Shown one piece after another: positions 24,054 to 34,802 of a stretch of 64,000 nucleotides of DNA (its first letter is position 1; every line of letters begins with the position of its first letter). The notes beneath the pieces are model-generated. The model did no database searches, was not told the DNA's origin, and saw only the letters and a list, made by a program, of their open reading frames with translations. Source of the stretch: Bolinopsis microptera (taxonomy: Eukaryota; Ctenophora; Tentaculata; Lobata; Bolinopsidae); contig NC_087080.1 of NCBI RefSeq assembly GCF_026151205.1, positions 12,819,837 through 12,883,836 of the forward strand, in the 5' to 3' direction. The position numbers and the translations under genes are program-made.

Positions 24054-24591
24054 CAGGCACGTAGCCAGGGGGGGGGGGGGACGGAAGGGGGCTGCAGCCC
24101 CCCCCCCCCCCCCCCCCCCCCGGGAAAAATTGAACCCGAGAAAGAAAATAAGCCCCCTAGTCCCCATGGTCGCCAGGTAACTGGGCTGTGTTTATGACTG
24201 CAGTATGTACTGTTTAAACGGCAGGCAATTGATTTCAGCATTTTGTAAATTATTTCCAAATCCCACTATACGTCATGTACTTATTCCATTCAATGTGGCA
24301 AGTACTGAGTTCGGTAGGGACTGGTAACTGTAAGACATTTTGGCATTTGCTTAGTGCTTAATTTCATGAGTACTTGATAATTTTCATAAGTACTTGATTC
24401 TTTTCAGTCCCAGTTTATTGCTGTCCTACAAATTTCTTTAATGCTAAATGTCGTCTAAAACACCCTATTTCTCAAAATTTTTCCGGGCCCCCCGCCGCGT
24501 CGGCTCGCTTCGCGTCGGCTTCCTTCGCCTAGCCCCCCACCCCCCCCCCCCCCCCGCCCACCCCCAAAGAAAAATCTCGGCTACGTGCCTG
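24054..24591. mobile_element. hAT-type MITE with perfect 8-bp target duplication
   Basis: Perfect 13-bp terminal inverted repeats CAGGCACGTAGCC / GGCTACGTGCCTG enclose 538 bp. Both sides carry the 8-bp direct repeat CTCTGTAG (24046-24053 and 24592-24599). It interrupts repeat copy R3 exactly, and R3 sequence resumes after it. The CAG-starting ends and 8-bp duplication are hallmarks of hAT transposons. The interior has long poly-G and poly-C runs near both ends and no transposase. Confidence 0.88.
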
Positions 24592-24843
24592 CTCTGTAGT
24601 CTTACCTTATAAAATAAAAATTCATGCTATATCAGCTTGGTCTCTCTCTTGCTCGCTCGGTCCCCGTTAACTTTATTCTACAGTTTTAGGATTCTTGTCG
24701 TTTATGTTTATCTCGATCGTATTATAATTTACAGTATTGCCCACGATAAAGTAATTTAATCGAAATATAGGAATTAATTCTCGCTCAAAGTTGATCAAAC
24801 CCTAATAAAACAGAATGTGGTACAGCTAGAATAACCTGCCCTC

Positions 24844-26767
24844 ATGGTTACATATTTACTAAAATCCTTGTTTCTCCTCTCCCTTCTGATGCCACTTTCA
24901 TTATGTGTCACAGTTCAACCCTCGACAGCCTTTCCAAAATCAACTCCACAGATTTGGCCTATCTCTTCAAATAAAGTGGCTATAACAGTCCAGTGTCCCA
25001 GCCACAATGTGAAACTTGCACCTCTTCTTCCAAATGGAAGTGTACAAGGGGCCTTGGTATTGCGCGGTAAAGATGGAAATATAACTGTTTATTGTAATGA
25101 TGCTGGTGATAAAAGCTATTGGGGTGGGAAGGAATGGAAGCATCCTGCTGGTAGTGGTAACAGGGGACCGTGCTACACTGGGGAGAGTAAGACTCTTATC
25201 ATAGAGTGGACGGAAGTAGGGGTGAAGGTGTTGAGAGGTGATGAGGTGATATTGAGTCAGGAATGGGGACCAACTGATGGACACTGTCTCAAAGAAACTG
25301 GATTTTGGAGAATTCAGAATAAAGGAACTACGGTTGTCTCTGGAGAAAGTAACCTTGGTACTTTAGCCTCAGCTTTATTAAGAAAGTTCTTGCCAAATTC
25401 TTGCCACGTGGTTAAATAGTCAAGTCATCATATTGTTAGGAGAAAACCGAAACATTATTATTTCAGACCCTTGTGAAGGCGGGATGTATCGAGATGACTC
25501 TATGATAAACTGTGCTGAATGTGCCGTAGGAGAGGAACCCAACACCGACAAAACTGATTGTGGTAAGATATCTTTATAGCTTTATGTTGCTGTTTTTGCC
25601 AAGTTTAACCATTGGCTGAGAAAAAATAAGTTAATATTCGAATAATTGTCTGATTTTCCAGAAAAGTGTCCAGCTGGAAGCTACAAAGATGATGAAATGA
25701 TAAAGTGCGAAGAATGCTCTGATAACGAGATAAGCGCAGAAGATGGAGCAACATCGTGCACAACTTGTGTCGATGCTGATGAGGAACCTAACTTAGAAAA
25801 AACAGCTTGTGGTATGGAGACTGAGATTAAAAATTGTTGAAGGAATTAACGGGATACCAAGCAGTTTATGTCATCATCACGAACGCTTTGGAAGGGGGGG
25901 GGGGGGGGGGGATAAGGGTTCGGGCACGAAAACCCAAAAATATGAAGGGTGTAAAATTGATTCGCTCACCGCGCGCCGACAGCACTACTTACGATGAAAA
26001 TTGATTAAGATTAATATCAACATCAAATTTCAGTAACTTACTGTCCGGAACTAAACATCAATACCATTCCACACATTCTACTGGTCACTCCCCGGAAACC
26101 CCCCGGAACAGAAGTTACCATCAGATGTAATGCTGGATACGCTCTTCAAGGGAACAGAATCCTATCGTGTTCTGATGTCGGGAGCTGGGGCGGGTTACCT
26201 TCCTCGTGTGAATTATGTGGTAAGTTAACTTACTAATTACTTACTAATCACTTACTAATCACTTACTAATTACTTGCTGATTACTTACTAATTGTTTAAT
26301 GTTTACTCGACCAGTATTATAATGGTGAAGAATAAATCATGTTTATCTTAGGGAAAGATTTAAACATGTTTTAACTCTTCACCAACTACTGTCATGTTTC
26401 ACTATTGTTTTACTTTTGTTTCACTATTGTTTTACTATTACCACAATTACTGTTATTTATAGTTAATAACAGACTTTACATTGTGTATACTGCAAGTAAC
26501 ATTAGTGATAGTTGTAATATATTCTTTGATAAATAAATCCAAAAGCCCTGAAAACTTAAATTTTAAAGGTAAGGTCATATAATCAATGATATTATCCAAA
26601 AATACTTCAATTTCAAAGACAGAAACAAAACCCAATCTTATTTACTTATTCACTTTGTAGGAACTAACCGTTCAATAGGTGTACAGTCCACCATCTGTCA
26701 TAGGAAACACATCATGTTTAGTGTTTACATTGCATCTGAGGAGAGCAGAAAATGTTCAAAAAAGTAG
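24844..26767 (+). CDS. Secreted protein B with Cys-rich and sushi domains
   Basis: Exons 24844-25357, 25467-25562, 25662-25811, 26034-26219 and a tentative last exon 26661-26767, all joined in phase 1. Exon 1 is paralogous to protein A, including the signal peptide, and also reads through to a stop at 25419. Exons 2 and 3 encode short Cys-rich units of the GCC2/GCC3 or ephrin-receptor-like kind (CPAGSYKDDE...CEECSDNE). Exon 4 is a complete sushi/CCP module, four cysteines with the WGGLPSSCELC ending. Exon 5 keeps the frame and ends in TAG but has no recognised domain. The result would be an extracellular modular protein; sushi plus GCC modules point to recognition or matrix roles, by inference. 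The splice at 25357 is the least certain junction. Confidence 0.7.
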
Positions 26768-29680
26768 TTTGTATGATTTAAATCTCGAGATTTAAATGCT
26801 GTTTAAAATAATATACTTTCAGATTCAATCCGTTATATTTTATTGCAATAATAATATAATATTCGTCAATAAATGAACCAAGAGACTTTAAGCACAAACA
26901 GTGTAGTTAAAGAAGAGCGGAAAGAGGTGACGGGGGAGAACTCACTGACTGGCACTTAGAACACCAGACCCTCTGTGCGGACTACTTCAGGAGTTTGTAC
27001 CTCTGATACCTGAAATAGACAGGGAGATATACTTATAGTTTTGAATATCTCGTGCTTTAAAGAGTTAACTTTTCACCGTTTGATGAGCTGCATTGAATTG
27101 AAATTATATAATAACAGATTAACCGTGTAACAGTGTAACAGTGTGACAGTGTAACAGTGTAACAGCGTAACAGTGTAACATTGTAACAGTGTAACAGTGT
27201 GACAGTGTGGCAGTGTAACAGTGTAACAGTGTAACATTGTAACAGTGTAACAGTATAACAGCGGAACAGTGTAACAGCGTAACAGTGTAACAGTGTAACA
27301 ATGTTATTAAACTGAAATATTATCATTTCGAGGCCCAGATGCTCCCGTACCAGAGTCATGCCGGAAACATCCCACAATATGAACAGATAGCAGTTAAACT
27401 CTGACCCAGACACAATCCTGGGTCAGCTGACTCTACTATGGACGCTCATTAGGGAAAATGAACTATTTACAATTCAAGGATACACGCTTTTCTCTAACAC
27501 TTTTTTAAATGAGGTTGTGGTTGATGAGTCTTTTGAATATGCCTTTAAGAGAACTGTTTAGAGAAAGGGTTTCTACTTTATCAAAAGTCTATCTTAGTTT
27601 TAAGCTAAGCATTACTGATGAATTTCTGATTTGTATGTGATTGATTTTAATCATTATTTTCACAAATCGAAGAAGTGAACTTTTAATTTCTAACATTACA
27701 TTTCTAATTGCTAATATAAGGGGACGATAGCCCACAAATTACGTAGCACAACTTTCTAACATTTAAATTTCCTCTACTGTCCCGTAGTGTCTTAGATCTA
27801 AATTAGTCCGGGATAATAAATGGTCTACAGTTTGATAGTTTAGTCAGCAGAGTATTAAAAAAGATAAAAAATAGGTTTCCGTTTAACATCAAATTCGAAT
27901 AATACAGTTACATAATATACTAATTTTCATAAAATATTAAATATATCCATGTGTATACAAATTTTAGATATAAGACTGTATCCAAACTGAAATACTGCTT
28001 CGAATACAGCCAATAACGGTCAGATTAATATACCCAAATATGAAATCATATTATCACAAGCACATCACAAGCACATGCAAGATAACTGATGAAGTCTACA
28101 ATTATCAAGAAAATAAAAAAGAAAGATTTAGTGTTTGTTCTGGACTGACTGACGGAAATCAGAATTTGACTGTAACAAATTCCGTGTAAAGTTGATGATG
28201 TTGAAAGCAAGTTCGTCCGATCGTCCGTATCTCTTGGCAGGCATCACTTCTGTAAATCATTCTAAGCAGGATTCCCAAATAAAGGATGATGTGTCGTCAA
28301 GTTCTGAGAAACATTTGTAAAACTGTACTCAATCAGCACTTCTCTCTCAGGACCTGGTGAGTGGTTTTACAGTAACTGTTTATAGTTTATACAGTAACTG
28401 TTTATAATGTTTATACAGTTTATAATACACGGCAGTTGGAGCTATGTTTCACAAACAGTGGTACTCGAACCACTTCCACAAACTCTGTACATCTAATCTC
28501 TTCTTCAGTATTTTATTGCTTACATTGTCCAATCTGGATTCTGAACTCGTCTGACTCGTTGCCAGAGTCTTGTGAGACCTTGTTCTGTAGACATGAGTCA
28601 ACAGAGGTAAGTAACGAACTATTCAGCTGTTCAATAGCCATCAGGATTTTTAATTCCTAATAATTCTGAGAAGTTGTATTACAGTGACTTCATATCTGCC
28701 AAAAAACGTATAAAATATTTGGCAAGTTCAGAAATACAAGAGATGTGAGTACGGACAAACCACGCGACACAAAACGACTACCTGCGACTGTAACTGCTGT
28801 AATCCTAAATACACTGCTACTATAACGAATGAGGTATGATATGCACAGGTACAAGCATCTCATTGGGCTCATTATACCTAATCGAGCACACAATGGCTAA
28901 TGGTTCAGAGGTATGAACTTGTTACAAACCGCTCTCATGGTTTTACTAATTTGACAACGTCAGTGATGTCCTGATTCCTGAAATCGAATAGAAACACAAT
29001 CGAATAGACACAATCAATAGTCATAAATCTCTCTATTCACAGTCCGTGCAATCAGAACAACCTCAATAGTCTGTATTGACTCTAGTTGAGTAACGAGTAG
29101 TGGTGAAGGAGAAAAGCGCTGCTTGTCGCTCAGAAGCATAGTGATCAAGTAAGCTATTAGCTGTGTTGAATAGTGAGATGATAGCTGCTTCACAAAAACT
29201 TAATCAGTAGAAATTATAGATTTGTTCTGATAAATTAGATTAGGTGAGTGGATTACTCGAGTTACAAACAAGTAGAAAGTACGGCCGGTGGACCATAATA
29301 GGGTGTGGAATACAGTCTATGTTCCTCCTTAGTCCATAAACACACTAATTATTAGTGACTAATATTCACCGGTTACAAAAGCAAAAGTGACCGTCTACAA
29401 ATGAGATTGAATATGTAATCAATCAATTGTAAAGGAAGCTTTGAATGTAACGCTCAGACTGTCATGAATAACAAACGCTCAAACAATAAAGCAATAAAAT
29501 CAATCATAAACAAGTGGTAATTTCTCGGTATAATAATAAATTCATTATGTGAATAATGAGTTAATTCTTCTTTGAAAGAAGTAACCAGAAAGATAATATG
29601 GTGTTTATTGATTTATAAACAAGTTTGCACTAACATTAACGGATTAATTTAGTATACACTAACATATATAAATCAACATA
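26768..29680. other. Gene-poor region with a possible terminal exon
   Basis: No confident gene. On the minus strand a CAG acceptor near 27008 is followed by a short frame (VSEVQTPEVVRTEGLVF, stop) that could be a last exon, but no partner exons are evident. An 8-bp minisatellite lies at 27124-27301. Confidence 0.4.
27124..27301. repeat. 8-bp minisatellite (GTAACAGT)
   Basis: About 22 tandem copies of GTAACAGT with variants GTGACAGT and GTAACATT. Open frames through it (repeating Leu-His-Cys-Tyr-Thr-Val on the minus strand) follow from the period and are not genes. Confidence 0.9.
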
Positions 29681-30365
29681 AAGGGGGCATACACCAAAAC
29701 AGTGGTTTGGTTGAGACGCTATAAGTTAATCATTTCTTGCGGTATCAGGTTGAAATTTTGCTCGCCGTTTATTCACATCTATTTCAAGGTGTGTGTAAAA
29801 TCTTGATATCGTATCTAAAAAGGCTGGTGTGTTATGAATTTTTTAAATCAAAAAGCTAAAATTGTCCTTTTCAGGCTTATTTTAACAAAAAGTCAGTCAG
29901 GGAAGATCGGATTGATTTGATGCTTGACATCAAATTGTTCTCTGAATTCTGGCGTAGTTTTTGATGCCCTCACAAATGTTTTTACTCATTTATCTTCAGA
30001 TCTATTGGACCTCAAAGCCAAACAAATTACTTTGAAGCCTAAAAATCACATTTTCTCCCATAACTTCAAAGGGAAGCATTTTAGGGTGTTTTGTTGTTCA
30101 TAACTCATATATAAATGTGCTAGTTGCGGTTATTTTGCACCCTTCAAAAAGTCAATAGCATATTCCTATCAAAATTTTTTAAAAATCAGTAAATATTAAA
30201 AACGAAAAATGTGCCTTAATTTGTTAATTAATTTTTCCGAAAATTGCACTCTTAACCAGGAAATGCTCGATTACAAAAATAGGTATTCTCAAAATAATTT
30301 TTTTTGTGTGGAAACGGTGCGCTAGAAGGTCATTTGGTCTGGACAGGTTTGTTGTATGCCCCCTT
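29681..30365. mobile_element. MITE-like element with AAGGGGGCATAC ends
   Basis: The ends are imperfect inverted repeats, AAGGGGGCATACACCAAAAC on the left and the inverse of GTTTGTTGTATGCCCCCTT on the right (17 of 20 positions). The interior of about 645 bp is AT-rich with no open frame of note. Flanking bases do not give an unambiguous target duplication, so the superfamily is open. Confidence 0.55.
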
Positions 30366-30747
30366 ATCCTGTTCTGGCTACAGTTTGGTTACAATTATAT
30401 GCGGGTTTATAGTAAATCTTTGATATGTAATTTTGAACAAGATCCAATTATCAAGCGATTTTATTCACTTAATTAGCTAATTATAATGAGAAATTTCCAG
30501 TTACATCTATGATTAAGTTTATTGCTTTGTTGTTTGAGCGTTTGTTATTCAAGACAGTCTGAGCCTTTGTTATTTAATTGCTAAAACAGTTACAAAAAGT
30601 GGTTGGCACTAATTCAACTTTGTAGGAGGCTGTTTGATTGTGTATGACTTGTGAAGTATTTCATAAGGTAATACAATTTAACACAGAAAGCAGATCAAAA
30701 CATAAATCTTAAGATCAGCTTAATTGAAAGATAAAATTAAATCATAC

Positions 30748-30901
30748 CATCGAGTATCGACTGTAATTCTGAGGAAGTTCCAGCTCCAAAGCGCTCTTTT
30801 CGAAACAACGCATATTCGTTCATCCTCTTGACGGAAAACAGTGAATCACAACATTTTTCAAAATAATACAATCTCTGTTTGTTGTCTTGTTGCGTCAACA
30901 T
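30748..30901 (-). CDS. Possible first exon of an unidentified gene
   Basis: From the ATG at 30901 a frame of 51 codons runs to a good donor (GATG/GTATGA) at 30748. The peptide (MLTQQDNKQ..., with FRKERFGAGTSSELQS) has ordinary composition and looks like coding sequence, but I do not recognise it and find no downstream exon. An X-box lies about 385 bp upstream at 31286, compatible with a ciliary gene. Could equally be chance. Confidence 0.3.
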
Positions 30902-31285
30902 GCTATTAGTTTTAATTTGCCGATCGCCAACCACGAACCATGCGGATACTGCATGGCCTGCGCGCACCAGGCTTTCAAAACACGCGGTTTTATGACAGCA
31001 TTATTTACTTTTATCGTATAAACGCCATTAGGCAATGCGCGTTCCTGCAAGTAGCTTCAGAATAATTTCCCCCCGTATTTTGGTGGTAGAGTGCAGTAAG
31101 TAATTTGATCCGGGGTTGAGCGTTATTCAAACCAATAATTTGGGATATACTAATCAATTAAATTATTCGTGCAGTCTAAGCCTCAACATTTTTCATATCT
31201 CCCGTCATATACATCGGCGAAAATTTAGCATCATTTACAAAAGAAGACCCAAGAAAGTGGGAGTAATAAATCAAATCTCACCTTG

Positions 31286-31299
31286 GTAACCATAGCAAC
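31286..31299. promoter_or_regulatory. RFX X-box
   Basis: GTAACCATAGCAAC matches GTHNYYATRRNAAC at every position. It lies upstream of the minus-strand candidate exon at 30901. Confidence 0.4.
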
Positions 31300-31735
31300 G
31301 TAACAAACTCTCACTGTTCCCTGATTTCATTACATTCCTGGACCATTACAACATGTGTATTACTCAAATCAAATATTAGGATGCATGATTACGAACCACG
31401 ACATTGATCAATCAAATATCATAGCAAGTGGTAACCCTTGGAGGGATCAGTTACTACAGCTGGCGGATTGGACATCACGAACAGCAGGGAATTAACTCAG
31501 GTATAATTAAACTATTACTTCATAATCATTTAATGCAATAGAAGTCCAAATTCTTAAATCTTAAACTCAAAACATCTCGAAGTTTGTTTATAAAAGTTCA
31601 TCAATTGAAACTTTTAAGCGAAGAAGAACCTCAAAAGTAAGGAAAGATCCAATTAAAAACTGAACTCTGTACAACTTTGTTCTATTAAAGACAAAATTAC
31701 TTTTGGTTCATAGCATTGCCACCATTGTCAAAATT

Positions 31736-31817
31736 CGACGAGGATGGGATTCGAACCCACGCGGGCATTGCCCAATGGATTAGCAGTCCATCGCCTTAAC
31801 CACTCGGCCACCTCGTC
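31736..31817 (-). tRNA. tRNA-Ser (GCT)
   Basis: An 82-nt cloverleaf with acceptor GACGAGG pairing with CCTCGTC, discriminator G, anticodon GCT in the loop CTGCTAA, a long class-II variable arm (TTGGGCAATGCCC) and the T-loop GTTCGAATC. No intron. The long variable arm confirms serine. Confidence 0.96.
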
Positions 31818-32072
31818 CTTGTGAAGATGCGGATTATAAACATAAAGTTCACTCTAACGTTAAGTTGAATAATACTTCGTAGTAGGGTTACACACCACAT
31901 CAAAAATAAACCTATATCTTCACCAATGTACTTCCACTAATTTAAATAAATGATAAACCCACCAAAATGATATTAAACAACCAATAATCAGCTTACGAGC
32001 GTTAAAAGTAACTACTAATGATAAATTTAAGTCGACAGCTGCTGCCCAGCTGCCAGCTGCCCCTAAAATGTG

Positions 32073-32086
32073 GTAACCATGGTAAC
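32073..32086. promoter_or_regulatory. RFX X-box
   Basis: GTAACCATGGTAAC, full match to the X-box consensus, about 215 bp beyond the stop codon of the minus-strand serine-rich gene. Confidence 0.35.
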
Positions 32087-32299
32087 AGCTTAATACATGT
32101 ACATAGTAATCAAGATAAATGTACAGGTATTTACAGTTCAATATCTACAACTCTACAGGGGCTACCCGGTGTATTTCAAAGTTATGTACAGTTTATTAAT
32201 ATAAAATAAAAACATGTACTAATCCATCCCTTGATTAAAGATCTTTAAGAATCAGATTTATACTTCCTCCAACAGAAAAACAGTTTCAAAACGGTATGT

Positions 32300-33072
32300 T
32301 CACTTGGTATAAGAAACAAATGATTGATTAGAAGAAGACTCCGCAGACTCCAGCGGTTTCCTGCTAAGACTGACAGCCTGTCTCCGGTTCAGGTTCCGAG
32401 AGGGAACAGCCAGTCTCTCACTGATGCTTACTAGCCGTGTTCTATCGAAGTTGGCTCTACTCTGGGATCTGTTTACGCTCCTACACGACTTACTGAAAGA
32501 AGGGAGATAAACAAACAATCTCACAGATAACAATAGAATTCTAGTATGTATAAATAGAATTTACCTGACAGTGACTCATATCAGAAGTTGTTTAATTTTA
32601 AATTTTGTACTGAAGAGTTTGTAATCATTTCATTAAAATCATAAGCAGACTGTAAAATAATTTATACAATGTATATACTATATATACTATATAGGGTCAC
32701 CTGCTGGTGGAAGAATCAAAACTGTTTTTAGTACTTCGACTACTTTTGGAGTTTTTCCTGAAATATGACGATCATTAATAATATATGATATAAAAATATC
32801 ATAATTATAAGAAATAAAATGTTATTATAAATTCCTACATTGGCCCACTTAACTGCTTATATTAGTCCAAGAAAACTACCTTCAAATAAACAGTTCCAAG
32901 TTTGCTACAAAATAAAAGTATAATTAGTTCCTATAATTTACAAAATATCGTTAAATAAAGGAACTCACGGTGCGATTGGGTTATAGAACACTTGACTACT
33001 TGATATCAGTTTTTTAGGTGTTATCTTCTCAGTAAGATAAGCTCTGAACGCTGTGTCGTCTTTAAACATACC
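32300..33072 (-). CDS. 3' exons of an unidentified serine/arginine-rich protein
   Basis: Three exons with consistent phase: 33072-32969, 32757-32701, 32492-32300, ending in TGA. Acceptors are TTTCAG and donors GTGAGT, GTGACC. They encode 117 residues: a short hydrophilic part (FKDDTAFRAYLTEKITPKK) followed by a Ser/Arg/Asn-rich tail (SKSCRSVNRSQSR...). No catalytic or membrane segment is visible. The 5' end must lie at higher coordinates, towards or into the PIM-like kinase promoter, and I could not place it. The family is not recognised. Confidence 0.6.
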
Positions 33073-33349
33073 CTGAAATATTAGGTTTTAGAGCTGTTTC
33101 TTCACTATATTGTATTATATATATATAATGGTTTATATATATGATGTATTATATATATAGATGTATTATATATATAGATGGTTGATACATTTGGGATGAT
33201 AAACTCTTTGTTAAACTTGCCCCTATTTAACAAAATTTCACAATGATAGTAACTTAACTCAGTTTTCTGACCTAAAATTGGGATTTAATTTCAAGTCCCA
33301 GGGATAAGATTTTTTGATGATTTCACGTTACGTTTATTATTATCCTGTA

Positions 33350-33430
33350 GATCAAATCACATGATCCTGTAGAATGTAGATCACATCACGTGAAAATATC
33401 TCACGTGGGAAGACAGGTTTTAGAGCACGT
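33350..33430. promoter_or_regulatory. Cluster of CACGTG E-boxes upstream of the kinase
   Basis: Three CACGTG hexamers occur within about 60 bp (around 33388, 33404 and 33427), with nearby TCACATGATC motifs. They lie 170-250 bp upstream of the kinase TATA box and could be bound by bHLH-ZIP factors such as USF, Myc or MITF types. The regulatory role is inference. Confidence 0.35.
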
Positions 33431-33594
33431 GTTACCTGATCACCTCAACCGCTGTAGTAAATATTTGCGGTATCTAATCAATCAGCTGCCCGATCAGCGC
33501 ATGTGAAGATCCAATCATCAGATCTTGTCACACGGTTCGTGATCAGATTCCAAGTGAGCATGACTCTCATCATGCTCAGCCCTGTCAAGCTAAC

Positions 33595-33602
33595 TATAAA
33601 TA
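33595..33602 (+). promoter_or_regulatory. TATA box of the PIM-like kinase
   Basis: TATAAATA lies 65-72 bp before the first ATG at 33667, leaving room for a transcription start near 33625 and a short leader. Position and match are good; no initiator was examined experimentally. Confidence 0.55.
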
Positions 33603-33666
33603 CCACCCCATGTCTCACTCCCATATCGAACATTTCACTCTCATTTATTTCTACTGATCTCCACTA

Positions 33667-34501
33667 ATGATGAACTTTACTAAACTGGACTATCCATTAT
33701 CCAACCTTCACCGACTCTTACCAAGCAATCAGACTTCTTGGAGAAGGTGGCTTTGGAGCTGTGTGGCTGGTCAAGCGGATCTCTGATGGTACTCTCCACG
33801 CTGCTAAGATTATCAACGACTCCAAATGCAAGAGGAAGACCTGGTGTGAAGACAGATCAGCGATGATACCAGACGAGATACTGTTGTCGGAGACCCTGGA
33901 CCACCCTAACCTGATCAGCCTTCACGAGATCTACTTCGAGCAGAGTTGCTGGATTATTGTGATGGAGTACCTACCAGACTTTACTGACCTATTTGACCAC
34001 ATCTCTCAGAACGGAGCCCTGTCTGTGGAGAATGCCCGTGAAGTCCTGACCCAGCTCCTGGATACCTGCACCTACCACATTTCAATTGGGATCGACCACA
34101 GGGACATCAAGGATGAAAACATCCTCTACAATCCTCTTACTCACCGGATAAAACTGATTGACTTCGGTTCAGCTTCCAGGATTCCTGATACTCCCTATAC
34201 CTCATATCAAGGAACGGAGGTATATCTACCACCAGAGCACTTCAAATGTGGGCTCTACTCCGCTCTCCCCGCCATGACTTGGAGTATTGGGTGTCTGGCG
34301 TACGTCCTCCTGAACGGTGACTGTCCTTTCTCAACCAAGCAAGAAGTAGCAGAACATCAACATCTCAAGTTTATCAACCCTCGACTAGATCAGGAGAGCA
34401 AGGAGTTTCTACATGATATACTTACTATTGATCAAGATGATAGGATGACACCTGGAGAGCTTATATTTCACCCATGGATGGACTGGATTTCTATGGATTA
34501 A
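33667..34501 (+). CDS. PIM-family serine/threonine kinase, frame broken near start
   Basis: A single-exon kinase domain in frame from 33674 to the TAA at 34501. Visible motifs: glycine loop LLGEGGFGAV, the ATP-anchoring Lys in HAAKII, catalytic HRDIKDEN, LIDFGSA with the Mg-binding Asp, YLPPEHF in place of APE, and C-lobe HPWM. The HRDIKDENIL and DFGSA sequences are closest to PIM kinases, which are small cytosolic kinases active without loop phosphorylation. The best ATG pair (33667, 33670) is one base out of frame with the glycine loop; the kinase frame has stops at 33668 and 33671 and no upstream ATG. A one-base indel around 33700-33718 would join them, so this is a recent pseudogene, a sequencing error or an allele. 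The rest of the domain is intact. Confidence 0.8.
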
Positions 34502-34802
34502 ACTCAAGATTGTTAATCAATTATTTGAGTAATTTGATTTTTAACTTGATCAGATTTTATTCAAATTCTATAATGATATCTGTATTCTTTGATTTTAATA
34601 CAATTTCTCGACCATAAACACTGTTTATTTTAATTCTTATTACTGGATCAATCATTTACAAATAAAAACCAAACCAATTTAGGATATAAAAGATAAGAAA
34701 TAAACCGAGTAATCAATATACCGAATGTATCTATATTCTATAACACGTATATCTGACTTCACATTGTCCCTAATGCTAATTTGATTTCACTTCAAGGCGT
34801 GA
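34502..34802. other. Shared 3' intergenic spacer
   Basis: AT-rich spacer between the convergent stops of the kinase and the trefoil gene, with AATAAA-like signals for both strands (AAATAAA near 34660). Nothing else seen. Confidence 0.5.

Noticed and set aside
24967-25284. Minus-strand frame opposite secreted protein B, also present opposite protein A
   Set aside because: It is conserved only because the opposite strand is a duplicated coding exon; no promoter or signal of its own.
27057-27413. Leu/His/Cys/Tyr-repeat frames on the minus strand
   Set aside because: Produced by the 8-bp tandem repeat, with no splice signals or family match.
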